A stretch of 50,534 nucleotides of DNA from Candidatus Heimdallarchaeota archaeon (GTDB taxonomy: Archaea; Asgardarchaeota; Heimdallarchaeia; Heimdallarchaeales; Heimdallarchaeaceae): assembly GCA_016840095.1 (NCBI GenBank), contig JAEOSZ010000009.1:1-50534 (forward strand), given 5' to 3'. The notes under the pieces were generated by a model, which had not been told where the DNA came from, searched no databases, and worked only from the letters and a program-made list of their open reading frames with translations. This document shows, piece by piece, positions 7,768 through 15,961 of the stretch. Position 1 is the stretch's first letter. Every line of letters starts with the position of its first letter. The position numbers and the translations under genes are program-made.

Positions 7768-7986
7768 ATGGGTAATATACGAACAAGCCAAGTAAAACGT
7801 TTATCCAAGCAAATAGTAAGAGATTTTCACGATCAATTAAACACAGAATTTGAAAACAACAAGCATGTTGTTGAAGAAGTATGTACCACAATGTCCAAGA
7901 AGATGCGAAATCAAATAGCAGGCTATGTTACTCGTATCATGAGACAATTCAAAGATCAGAAAATACAAGTTTTAGAAGAACTCTAA
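7768..7986 (+). CDS. rps17e: Ribosomal protein S17e (eS17)
   Basis: 72 residues starting MGNIRTSQVKRLSKQIV. The archaeal/eukaryotic S17e pattern is clear: an R-T-x-x-V-K-R-x-S start, NTEFENNKHVVEEV in the middle and SKKMRNQIAGYVTRIM near the end. It is a small-subunit protein with no bacterial counterpart. A TTG at 7753 would add five residues, but the family starts at the MG-x-(I/V)-R-T Met, so 7768 is chosen. Its own promoter-like element precedes it. Confidence 0.93.
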   Translation: MGNIRTSQVKRLSKQIVRDFHDQLNTEFENNKHVVEEVCTTMSKKMRNQIAGYVTRIMRQFKDQKIQVLEEL

Positions 7987-8042
7987 GTTCACTAAATACT
8001 CTTTTCATCCCTCTTTCTTAAATTTCGAATTAATCAAGTAAG

Positions 8043-8052
8043 ATATTTATAC
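8043..8052 (+). promoter_or_regulatory. TATA-like element for the membrane hydrolase gene
   Basis: ATATTTATAC is centred 26 nt upstream of ATG 8074, fitting a leaderless transcript. Confidence 0.5.
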
Positions 8053-8073
8053 ATCTATATTAGAAAATATATA

Positions 8074-9816
8074 ATGAAAAAAGTATATTCCTACTCCATT
8101 TTTATTTCACTGTTTCTGAATATTTTCTGCATCTTTTCAGGAATAATTTATCTGATAGTACCTAGTAATTCTCATTACTGGAATTTTAATGGTGTTCTTT
8201 TTGTTATAGCTATCTTGTACAGCAGCATAGTTATTTTAATACAAGGGAGAATATTAAATCCACTTAACGAAAAAGTGAGTAAATATAGGATTGCTTCGTA
8301 TGGATTTTATGCTTTTATAGGATTTGCTTATCTTCTTATGTTTATATCCAATTTTGTAGGTTTTGGACCAAGACTTGCATCTAATATCGGATTAGGAATT
8401 ATGGTAGTTATAGGATATTTTGGCATCCTCATCTATTCTTCTGTATTGATGTTTTTCTTCTTAAGTAAATTCCAAAAAGATTCAGAATACTTTGAATTTG
8501 AAGTTAGTGCAGATAGAAATAGGACTATAAAAAATAAAATACTATTAGTTCTTCGACGGTTTGTAGTTGCATTTAGTTTCCTTGTGTTTTCATTTGGAGT
8601 TTTGATTGACATTGCAATTATTAACCCAAGAATTTTAAGAAGCCTAGGTTTTGGGTTAGGAGTTTTTGCTGCTCAAACAGGATTATTTATTGGTCTTGGA
8701 TGTATAACATGCACTTTTTTGATTTTATATACTTTGAGAAAACAGAACAAATTTCTTAAAACTAAACTTCTAACAATTTCATTTTTGGGTGTGGTTGTTT
8801 CTTCGATTTGCTTCATTCCTTTGTTATCCACACCATCTTTCAGTATAAATGCTTATAGAGATTTTTCAGATGCTTATAATCCGTATTTTGGAGGAAGTTG
8901 GGAAAATGAAATTGAAACATCTGGTTATTCTGAATTTTTCCTAAAGAATCCTTTCCAACTAACAGGTTATTTCCTTGGAAGTGGAGTACCTTCTTGCACA
9001 ATCATTTCAGATATTTTGTATTTTGATGGGAGTAGCAGTAATTATTCAGTAGATCAGAATATTAAACTCTACTTTGATGCCTATCTACCTCCAAACGAAG
9101 GGATTGGATTACCTGGAGAGAATTCTACTATAATTCGAATTCACGGAGGTGGTTGGGTTCTTGGAGATAAAGGTTTTATGAACATCAGAATGATGAATAG
9201 ATATCTAGCAGCTCAAGGATATTGTGTTTTTGATATTCAGTATGGATTGAATAATATCTCTGACATAATGGGAGGGTTTTCAGCAGGACCAGAAAATGTG
9301 TTTGGTAATTTTACTCTAGATGATATGATGAGACATATTGGAAATTTCACTCATTTCTTAGAAGCTCATTCTTCAGAATATGGGGCAAATCTTAACTCTG
9401 TATTTATTTCTGGAGGTTCTGCAGGTGGTCAGTTAACATGTGCAGTTGCTTTAGGTTTAGATTCAGGAAATTATACTGAAACTTTTTCGAATGCTTATAC
9501 AATTAAAGGATTGGTTCCCTATTATCCAGCAAATAACATATCTGCAGATTTTGCGAGTACTAGTAAATTGGAATGGAGAGATCCAAATTTATTAGTTAAA
9601 TCTGATTCTCCACCAAGTCTAGTTTTTCAAGGTGATAAGGATGGCTTAATTGAAGAATCATTGATATTTCAGAAAACATACAGCGATTTAGGAAGAACTG
9701 ATTGTGCAGTATTACTATTCTCTTTTGGGGGACATGGTTGTGATTTTTATTTTCCTGGTTACTATAACCAAGTGTTTCTCTATTACATGGAGCGATTCTT
9801 ATTCCTATATCATTAA
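8074..9816 (+). CDS. Multi-span membrane protein fused to alpha/beta hydrolase
   Basis: 580 residues in two parts. The first ~260 hold about seven hydrophobic spans. The C-terminal ~300 form an alpha/beta hydrolase of the HSL/acetyl-hydrolase type: the oxyanion motif HGGGW (His357), the nucleophile elbow GGSAGG (Ser449), an acid in GDKDG (Asp521 or Asp523) and the catalytic His554 in GGHGCD. The complete triad suggests an active esterase, lipase or related hydrolase held at the membrane. Given the spans, the catalytic domain is probably outside, but the exact count is uncertain. It stands alone with its own promoter. Substrate cannot be inferred. Confidence 0.85.
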   Translation: MKKVYSYSIFISLFLNIFCIFSGIIYLIVPSNSHYWNFNGVLFVIAILYSSIVILIQGRILNPLNEKVSKYRIASYGFYAFIGFAYLLMFISNFVGFGPRLASNIGLGIMVVIGYFGILIYSSVLMFFFLSKFQKDSEYFEFEVSADRNRTIKNKILLVLRRFVVAFSFLVFSFGVLIDIAIINPRILRSLGFGLGVFAAQTGLFIGLGCITCTFLILYTLRKQNKFLKTKLLTISFLGVVVSSICFIPLLSTPSFSINAYRDFSDAYNPYFGGSWENEIETSGYSEFFLKNPFQLTGYFLGSGVPSCTIISDILYFDGSSSNYSVDQNIKLYFDAYLPPNEGIGLPGENSTIIRIHGGGWVLGDKGFMNIRMMNRYLAAQGYCVFDIQYGLNNISDIMGGFSAGPENVFGNFTLDDMMRHIGNFTHFLEAHSSEYGANLNSVFISGGSAGGQLTCAVALGLDSGNYTETFSNAYTIKGLVPYYPANNISADFASTSKLEWRDPNLLVKSDSPPSLVFQGDKDGLIEESLIFQKTYSDLGRTDCAVLLFSFGGHGCDFYFPGYYNQVFLYYMERFLFLYH

Positions 9817-9840
9817 TATTCCTTAAGATATTGGGAAAAA

Positions 9841-9850
9841 GATTTTAACG
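9841..9850 (+). promoter_or_regulatory. TATA-like element for HMG-CoA reductase
   Basis: GATTTTAACG is centred about 25 nt before ATG 9871. A moderate match, supported by spacing. Confidence 0.4.
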
Positions 9851-9870
9851 ATGTAATAGAAAATCTAATC

Positions 9871-11118
9871 ATGCCTTTTAGTTCTCGGATTCCTAATTTC
9901 TATAATCTATCAACTGCAGAAAGACGAAAGAAAATTGTTGAAATGTGTGACCTTAGTGAAGATGAAATTGCTCTTTTGGATGGAAAAGGAGTTACTGATG
10001 AAACTCTTGATTATATGATAGAGAATGTAGTTGGTAGAGTTATTTTACCTCTAGGTATTGCTACTAATTTCATAGTAAATGGTAGAGAGCATCTTATACC
10101 GATGGCTGTGGAAGAATCTTCAATTGTTGCAGCTGCAAGTCATGCAGCTAAGATTGCTAGAAAGAAAGGAGGATTTTATGCTGATTACTCTGGTTCATAT
10201 GCAATTGGACAAATCCAGATTTTATGTGTAAAGAACTTCTCGGAAGCTAAAAGCAACTTATTGAAGAATAAAACTAAACTACTAGAACTAGCTAATTCAA
10301 CTAACAAAATACTTGTTAAACTAGGGGGAGGAGCTCAAGATATTGAGGTTAGAGAAATAGAAGGTAAAACTGGGAGATACCTTGTTCTTCATCTAATTGT
10401 AGATGTTAAAGATGCTATGGGAGCAAATGCTGTTAACACAATGCTTGAAAAAATTAAAACTGAAGTAGAAAAAATTACCTCTGGTGTAGTCCTGCTAAAA
10501 ATAATTTCTAACTATGCTGTTAAGAGAACAGTCAAAGTTAAAGCAATATTTGATAAAGAAGAACTAGGGGGAGAAGTTGTAGTTGATAAGATTCTTCTTG
10601 CTTATGATTTTGCTGACCACGATATTTACAGGTGTACAACTCATAATAAAGGAATAATGAATGGAATTACAGCTGTTCTATTAGCTACTGGAAATGATAC
10701 AAGAGCTGTAGAGGCAGGAGCTCATGCCTATGCTGTTAGAGATGGAAGATATAGATCTTTATCTAAATTTGAGAAGAATGAAGAAGGTGATCTCATTGGT
10801 TATCTTGAAGTTCCAGTTCTTGTAGGGATTTTAGGAGGAGCGATGAATGTTAACCCAATTTACAAATTATCCTTCAAAATTCTCAATGTGAAGAAAGCTA
10901 AGGAATTTGCAGAAATTTTAGGGGCTGTTGGTCTAGCACAAAATCTAGCAGCTTTGAGAGCCTTATCATCAGAAGGAATTCAAGAAGGTCATATGAATCT
11001 TCATGCCAGAAATATAGCTATTCAAGTAGGTGCTAAAGGAGAAAAAATAGATAAAATCGCTCAACAGATGATCAAAGAAAAGAATATTTCTTTTGATAGA
11101 GCAAAAGAATTGCTTTAG
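9871..11118 (+). CDS. hmgA: Hydroxymethylglutaryl-CoA reductase, class II type
   Basis: 415 residues. HMG-CoA reductase makes mevalonate, the committed precursor of archaeal isoprenoid lipids. The sequence follows the class II (bacterial-type) pattern: an SRIPNFYNLS start, NVVGRVILPLGIATNF, the catalytic Glu in MAVEESS (about residue 81), the Lys loop HNKGIMNG, the catalytic Asp in ATGNDTRAVEAGAHA, and the C-terminal His in EGHMNLHARN. No transmembrane anchor is present. Many archaea carry class I enzymes instead, so the class II form suggests an old transfer from bacteria. It stands alone; CarS and the polyprenyl synthase elsewhere in the window belong to the same lipid pathway. Confidence 0.93.
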   Translation: MPFSSRIPNFYNLSTAERRKKIVEMCDLSEDEIALLDGKGVTDETLDYMIENVVGRVILPLGIATNFIVNGREHLIPMAVEESSIVAAASHAAKIARKKGGFYADYSGSYAIGQIQILCVKNFSEAKSNLLKNKTKLLELANSTNKILVKLGGGAQDIEVREIEGKTGRYLVLHLIVDVKDAMGANAVNTMLEKIKTEVEKITSGVVLLKIISNYAVKRTVKVKAIFDKEELGGEVVVDKILLAYDFADHDIYRCTTHNKGIMNGITAVLLATGNDTRAVEAGAHAYAVRDGRYRSLSKFEKNEEGDLIGYLEVPVLVGILGGAMNVNPIYKLSFKILNVKKAKEFAEILGAVGLAQNLAALRALSSEGIQEGHMNLHARNIAIQVGAKGEKIDKIAQQMIKEKNISFDRAKELL

Positions 11119-11188
11119 TTTCCAAAAGCTTAGAAAATTAACTCAAAAAATATGAAAAACTTTTATTCTAATTCACTAATTTAGAAAT

Positions 11189-12019
11189 ATGGATAAAGAA
11201 AAATCAAAGATAGAAGCAGATAAACCTGTCTTCGAGGAGGGAAAACAATATCATATAGAATGTAAGCCAGGAGATTTGAAAGGACCAGTTTTTCTTCCAG
11301 GAGACCCAGAAAGAGCTAAACGTATAGCAGAATCATGGGAAGAATTCAAAGAAATAGCTACTCATAGGCAATATTATTCCTATACAGGTAAAGTTCATGG
11401 TGTTCCAGTTAGTGTAACTTCAACAGGAATAGGTACTCCTGCTTGTGAAATAGCAATAACTGAGTTACTGAATATTGGATGTGACACTTTCATAAGAGTA
11501 GGTTCAACAGGAGCATTGCAACCAGGATTGGAGTTAGGAGATCTGATTATTAATACAGGAGCAGTGAAACTAGAAGGGTCAAGTGTGCATTATGTTCCAG
11601 AAACTTTTCCAGCAATAGCAAATTATGAAATTGTTCTCGCTTTGATAGAAGCATGTGAATCATTAGGATATACTTACCATGTGGGAATTGCAGCTTCATC
11701 ATCAAGTTTCTATTTAGGACAAGGAAGACCAGGATATAATGATTACAAAATTTCAAAAACAGATACAATTGTCCCAGATTTACAAAAAATGGGTGTATTG
11801 AATATGGAAATGGAAGCATCACATATCTTTACTTTAGGACAAATATTTGGAGCAAGAACTGGAGCAATATGTGCAGTATATGCCAATAGAGTAACAAATG
11901 AATTTGGAACCTTAGGTGAAAAAGAAGCTATAACAGCTGCTAATTATGCAGTAAAGATTCTAGCTGAAATGGATGAAGAAAAGAAGAATAAAGGCACAAA
12001 ATACTGGCATAGGATGTAA
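11189..12019 (+). CDS. udp: Uridine phosphorylase-like nucleoside phosphorylase
   Basis: 276 residues of the PNP/UDP phosphorylase superfamily, which cleave a nucleoside with phosphate to a base plus (deoxy)ribose-1-phosphate. Seen: FLPGDPERAKRIA (phosphate loop), STGIGTPACEIA, RVGSTGALQPGLELGD, and NMEMEASHIFTLG near residue 208, which binds the ribose hydroxyls. The GDP-R-A and NMEMEAS combination fits the uridine phosphorylase branch better than purine enzymes. Pyrimidine salvage is the likely role. Its 3' end faces the EAP30 gene across a hairpin-bearing gap. Exact base preference is not provable from sequence. Confidence 0.87.
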   Translation: MDKEKSKIEADKPVFEEGKQYHIECKPGDLKGPVFLPGDPERAKRIAESWEEFKEIATHRQYYSYTGKVHGVPVSVTSTGIGTPACEIAITELLNIGCDTFIRVGSTGALQPGLELGDLIINTGAVKLEGSSVHYVPETFPAIANYEIVLALIEACESLGYTYHVGIAASSSSFYLGQGRPGYNDYKISKTDTIVPDLQKMGVLNMEMEASHIFTLGQIFGARTGAICAVYANRVTNEFGTLGEKEAITAANYAVKILAEMDEEKKNKGTKYWHRM

Positions 12020-12048
12020 GAGCCTTTTATTATCACAAAACAGAATGA

Positions 12049-12092
12049 GGGAGGGAGGGTGAATCCCCGCAAAACGAGTGTGGGGATTCACC
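12049..12092. other. G-tract plus perfect hairpin between convergent genes
   Basis: Three GGG runs at 12049-12051, 12053-12055 and 12057-12059 lead into a perfect 11-bp inverted repeat: GGTGAATCCCC (12058-12068) and GGGGATTCACC (12082-12092), with a 13-nt loop. It is unusually GC-rich for this region and lies between the convergent uridine phosphorylase and EAP30 genes. Candidates are a bidirectional transcript-end structure, a small RNA or a protein-binding site. No long U-tract follows directly. Confidence 0.55.
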
Positions 12093-12191
12093 AAGATACC
12101 TTCCTTTTAAACTTTATAAATTCTTCGCAAAAGGCGATAAGAACCACTAAAACTTTATTTTGAACGAAGTTTCATCATTTTAATCATATTA

Positions 12192-12932
12192 CTAGGGTGT
12201 TATTCCTGGAAAGTAATAATCCCCAGATTCTTCGTCTAGAACGGTTAAATCCATCTTCATCATTAATGTTAGAGTACTTTGTGCTCGTTCAATTGACCAT
12301 CCAAGATGGCTTGCAACCTTATCAACTGATAATGATGGTAATCCTGTGGCTAACATTAGAATTTCTTGAATATCATTTGACATTTCTATTGGTTTGAATC
12401 TTATTAGCACTTCTTCTTCTCCGAGATCTACCTTGGGTGGTATGACTTCCTTTTCTTCCAATTTACGTACAACTTCAAGAATCTCTCCAGTTCTAACACT
12501 CCAATTAGGTCTTGTCTCTCTGAAATAATCTATTAAGTTGACAACTGTAATGGCATTACCTATTACTTCTAATTCTTCAATTCCGATTACTAATATTTCT
12601 TGAACAAGTTTCTGTTTGAATTCATCTTTACCAAACAAGATTGGTGCTTTTACTTTACCAGCTGTTCCAATCGTTTCTGTCATACCTGCTCTTTTTCTCA
12701 GTTCAAGTACCTTGCCAACTAGCATTTTTGATGCAAAAAGATCCTTACTTGATTTCTTCTCAATTCTTTCTACTCCCTCTTCAAAGACTTCTTTTCTTCT
12801 TTCTTCGTCTTCTCTTTGAGCATCCTTTAATCCTGCATCAAATGATTTGTAAGCATCAGATATATCGGCTCTTATATCCTTTTGTTTGCCTTTTTGCTTC
12901 TTTTCTTTATCATTATCTCTATCAGGTACCAT
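12192..12932 (-). CDS. EAP30-domain protein (ESCRT-II Vps22/Vps36-like)
   Basis: 246 residues from ATG 12932 (a TTG at 12941 is less likely). The N-terminal ~65 residues are charged and helical. The rest forms two winged-helix-like modules that track eukaryotic SNF8/EAP30. The segment around 100-185 resembles the first winged helix, with IIPV-like VIPPKVDLG before the junction. The last 60 residues match the second one closely: HLGWSIERAQSTLTLMMK then LDEESGDYYFPGI, against LKWETERARQVLEHLLK and a YWLP end in human SNF8. ESCRT-II bridges ubiquitin-linked ESCRT-I cargo to ESCRT-III membrane scission, and homologues are an Asgard hallmark. No other ESCRT gene is seen in this window. Assignment to Vps22 versus Vps36 is open. 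Confidence 0.83.
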   Translation of the reverse strand: MVPDRDNDKEKKQKGKQKDIRADISDAYKSFDAGLKDAQREDEERRKEVFEEGVERIEKKSSKDLFASKMLVGKVLELRKRAGMTETIGTAGKVKAPILFGKDEFKQKLVQEILVIGIEELEVIGNAITVVNLIDYFRETRPNWSVRTGEILEVVRKLEEKEVIPPKVDLGEEEVLIRFKPIEMSNDIQEILMLATGLPSLSVDKVASHLGWSIERAQSTLTLMMKMDLTVLDEESGDYYFPGITP

Positions 12933-12959
12933 TATTATCAATATGATTCTATTCTCCCT

Positions 12960-12972
12960 AATATAAAAAAAT
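12960..12972 (-). promoter_or_regulatory. TATA-like element for the EAP30 gene
   Basis: On the minus strand this AT-rich stretch reads CATATTTTTTTAT, about 32 nt upstream of ATG 12932. It supports that start and a nearly leaderless transcript. Confidence 0.4.
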
Positions 12973-13051
12973 ATGCAATTAAATACATCAAAACGTTTTT
13001 AGTTAGTGGAAAACTATGGGAATACTGACGAAGAACTTCAAGGCGTAGATA

Positions 13052-14410
13052 ATGAACGATATTAACATTACAGCTTACGGTGCTACTGATTACGTTGGAA
13101 GAAGCAGCTTTCTTCTACACAGCAGAGATCATAACATACTTCTCGATTGTGGTTTACAGCTGGTCCCCAAACAACTTTCTGTTGCGCCTAAAGGAGTTGA
13201 CAATATAGCACATAAAATTGACTCAGTGATTTTGAGTCACGCACACATCGACCATTCAGGATACATGCCATCTTTGGCTAAGAATGGATATAAAGGAAGT
13301 TTTCACATGACTCATCCAACAAAGGAGATTGTCTATAAACTCTGGCTGGATCATCTGAAAATAGAAGGGAGAAGACACTGGTCAGAATCTGATTTAGACA
13401 AGGTTTTTAGAAGAATAAAAACTACAGAATATAATAAACCAATTAAACTTGCTGATGGGATTACCGCACGTTTTATTAATGCAGGACACGTCCTTGGTGC
13501 AGCCCAAATTCTAATCGATTGGGAAGGTATACTTATTCTTTATACAGCTGATATTAATGATAGAATTACACCAATGTTCGATGGATATGATATTCCTGAT
13601 GAGGAAATTGATATTCTCCTAACAGAATCAACTAACGGAGATAGATATGTTCCAGAGAGATCAAAGATTGACGTTGGTCTTCGACTTATGGCTAAGCAAA
13701 TAGCTGATGAGAAAAACAAGATGATACTGCCATCATTTGCAGTTGGGAGATCTCAAGAAATGCTAATCACTTTAGCTTTGGATGATGATTTGAATGATGT
13801 ACCCATCTATATCGACGGTATGATTAATAATATGAATATGATAACTGAACACTTCTTAAGTGATAAATGGGTTTCTAAGCGCTTCCTTTCACAACTGAAA
13901 GATGCTGGTCTTTATTCTCCATTTGACAAACAAAATCTTATCCCTGTACCATCAATATCAAATAGACCTCACAATTCTAGAAAATACATTTCAAATACTG
14001 AGGAAGGTTCCATAATCGTAACTACTTCAGGAATGTTAGAGGGAGGTCCAATACACACATATTTAGAATTAATCGGAACAAACCCAAACAATGTTTTAGG
14101 ATTCACAGGTTACCAAGTAGATGGTACCACCGGAAGAGAAATTTTTGATGGAAACAAGAATGTTACTCTTCAGACAAGTTATGGAAAACCCAAAAAAGTT
14201 AATCTTAAACTAAAAGTAATGAAGTTTCCATATTCAGGTCACAGCTCAGTAGAGGGTTTGAAAGAATTAATGGTAAAAACAAAAGCATCTGACATAGTTT
14301 TGATGCATGGTGAGAGAAGGAACCAAGATTATATCTTAGATTTTGTTAAAGATGTTGCTAAGCCTAGATTACTTAAAGAAGAAGTTTCTACTAAGTTAGT
14401 GAGTATGTAA
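13052..14410 (+). CDS. Beta-CASP metallo-beta-lactamase RNase (aCPSF2-like)
   Basis: 452 residues with the metallo-beta-lactamase motifs and the beta-CASP insertion: SHAHIDHSG (metal ligands, about residue 66), NAGHVLGAAQI, LYTADIN (aspartate ligand), ESTNGDR, PSFAVGRSQE, the SGML-EGGP region, GYQVDGTTGR and FPYSGHSS near the C-terminus. It lacks the N-terminal KH domains of aCPSF1, so it belongs with the shorter archaeal CPSF2-type nucleases, which cut RNA endonucleolytically and/or 5'-3'. The next gene starts 2 nt after its stop, so the two are probably co-transcribed. Confidence 0.9.
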   Translation: MNDINITAYGATDYVGRSSFLLHSRDHNILLDCGLQLVPKQLSVAPKGVDNIAHKIDSVILSHAHIDHSGYMPSLAKNGYKGSFHMTHPTKEIVYKLWLDHLKIEGRRHWSESDLDKVFRRIKTTEYNKPIKLADGITARFINAGHVLGAAQILIDWEGILILYTADINDRITPMFDGYDIPDEEIDILLTESTNGDRYVPERSKIDVGLRLMAKQIADEKNKMILPSFAVGRSQEMLITLALDDDLNDVPIYIDGMINNMNMITEHFLSDKWVSKRFLSQLKDAGLYSPFDKQNLIPVPSISNRPHNSRKYISNTEEGSIIVTTSGMLEGGPIHTYLELIGTNPNNVLGFTGYQVDGTTGREIFDGNKNVTLQTSYGKPKKVNLKLKVMKFPYSGHSSVEGLKELMVKTKASDIVLMHGERRNQDYILDFVKDVAKPRLLKEEVSTKLVSM

Positions 14411-14412
14411 AA

Positions 14413-15054
14413 ATGACCATTAACAATCCACCTTATTTGCAAATTGCTTTAGACTTAGTTGATAAGGATGAATTAGAAAGAATTTTACTTGAAATTCCAG
14501 TTTCAACAAAGATTCTACTTGAAGCTGGGACTCCTCTCATTAAGAAATTTGGAATAGATATTGTAAAATTTATTCGTAAATACCATGCCAATTCATTCAT
14601 TATAGCTGATATGAAAACTCTTGATGTTGGGTGGTTAGAGGTTAAAATAGCTGCTGAAGCATCAGCTAATGCTGTTGTTATCAGTGGACTAGCTCCAACT
14701 GAGACAATTGTTTCATCTATCGATAAAGCAGAAAAGGAAAATGTTGAGATTATCCTAGATCTAATGAACGTTATCCAACCATCATCAATTCTAAAAAATC
14801 TGAAGAAGAATCCTGCAATAGTTCTTTTTCATAGAGGAATAGATCAAGAAGGAAAAGCAGATCATCCTTGGGCGCAAATCCATTCTATCAAGGAACATTG
14901 TCCAAGTTGTTTAACAGCTGTTGCTGGTGGTTTAAATCTCGAAACAAGTACTCGATCTATCGATAATGGAGCAGACGTTATTGTTATTGGTAGAGCTATT
15001 ACTCAAGCAGATGATGTCAAAGTCGCAGTCAATGAGTTCCTTGAGTTGCTGTAA
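14413..15054 (+). CDS. 3-hexulose-6-phosphate synthase-like (OMPDC superfamily)
   Basis: 213 residues, a single TIM barrel of the orotidine-decarboxylase/hexulose-phosphate-synthase suprafamily. Seen: QIALDL at the first strand, LEAGTPLIKKFG, the suprafamily D-x-K-x-x-D motif as ADMKTLD (residues 65-71), FHRGID, AVAGGLN and VIGRAITQ at the phosphate-binding end. The EAGTPLIK segment points to hexulose-phosphate synthase rather than OMP decarboxylase. In archaea this enzyme, run in reverse, makes ribulose-5-phosphate plus formaldehyde and replaces the oxidative pentose pathway. No isomerase partner gene is next to it. Coupled 2 nt behind the beta-CASP nuclease. Confidence 0.85.
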   Translation: MTINNPPYLQIALDLVDKDELERILLEIPVSTKILLEAGTPLIKKFGIDIVKFIRKYHANSFIIADMKTLDVGWLEVKIAAEASANAVVISGLAPTETIVSSIDKAEKENVEIILDLMNVIQPSSILKNLKKNPAIVLFHRGIDQEGKADHPWAQIHSIKEHCPSCLTAVAGGLNLETSTRSIDNGADVIVIGRAITQADDVKVAVNEFLELL

Positions 15055-15076
15055 AACAATGTTTAACGCTATATTT

Positions 15077-15961
15077 TCAGTATTCATGTACAGTCCCCTT
15101 TTTTCTTATTTTTGAGTAAATTTTCTTGTAGGTCAGATTAAAAAGAAATAGCATTAATAGTGACATAATTATCAACATAACAACTGATCCCCATACGATA
15201 CTATCAGTTAGAGTTCCTTGACCAAACAAACAAAGTCTGAAGGATTGAACAGCTATTGTCATGGGTGAAAAATATGCTATTATTCTTAACCATTCAGGAA
15301 AGAGTGAGAGAGGAAAGAGACTTCCACTTAATAGATGCATAATACCTATTATGACCATGGAAATCTCTCTACCCCTCTTTACAAGGATGGTTATATTAGC
15401 AGCTACTAGAGATAGGGAAAAGAAAAATAAGATAATGCATAATATAACCAACATCAAGGATAGTATAGATGGAAAATTAAGTTTAAGCCCACTAAATACA
15501 GGGAATATAAGAAGTACTGGAATATAATATATGAAAGAAAAAATCATTCTGTATATAACTTCGAATGTAACTTCCGATACACAATATTTCTTCAATCCAT
15601 AAGGCTGAATAGCTAAAGTTTCAAAAGTACCTTGTTTCATCTCACTAGTAAAACTATTCATTGATTGTGAAAGAATGCGTGTTGAGATATCAACTAACAT
15701 ACTTCCAGCAAAGATATAAGATATGCTACTTACTACATATCCATCTTGACTAATAGTTTGGTTTGGAACAAGGTTTCCTATATAGAAGAATAAACTAGCA
15801 ACTGCAAATGTGTTTACAAATCCTAATAGCAGAGATAATTTATATTGCCAGATAATTTTTATGTTTCTCAAAAAAGTTGCTTTGAATCCCATTAAGAATT
15901 TAGATGAAAAATCGGAGTACTCAAATTTCTCCATTACTCTATTTATTTCTTCTGTCGCCAT
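15077..15961 (-). CDS. ABC-2 type transporter permease (second subunit)
   Basis: 294 residues with about six membrane spans, an N-terminal amphipathic segment (FLRNIKIIWQYKLSLLLGF) and GTFETLAIQPYGL in the cytoplasmic loop, as in ABC-2 export permeases. ATG 15961 overlaps the stop of the preceding permease as TAATG, indicating translational coupling; the upstream TTG at 15970 is rejected. Last gene of a three-gene exporter operon. The substrate is unknown; this family includes drug, lipid and polysaccharide exporters. Confidence 0.87.
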   Translation of the reverse strand: MATEEINRVMEKFEYSDFSSKFLMGFKATFLRNIKIIWQYKLSLLLGFVNTFAVASLFFYIGNLVPNQTISQDGYVVSSISYIFAGSMLVDISTRILSQSMNSFTSEMKQGTFETLAIQPYGLKKYCVSEVTFEVIYRMIFSFIYYIPVLLIFPVFSGLKLNFPSILSLMLVILCIILFFFSLSLVAANITILVKRGREISMVIIGIMHLLSGSLFPLSLFPEWLRIIAYFSPMTIAVQSFRLCLFGQGTLTDSIVWGSVVMLIIMSLLMLFLFNLTYKKIYSKIRKKGTVHEY

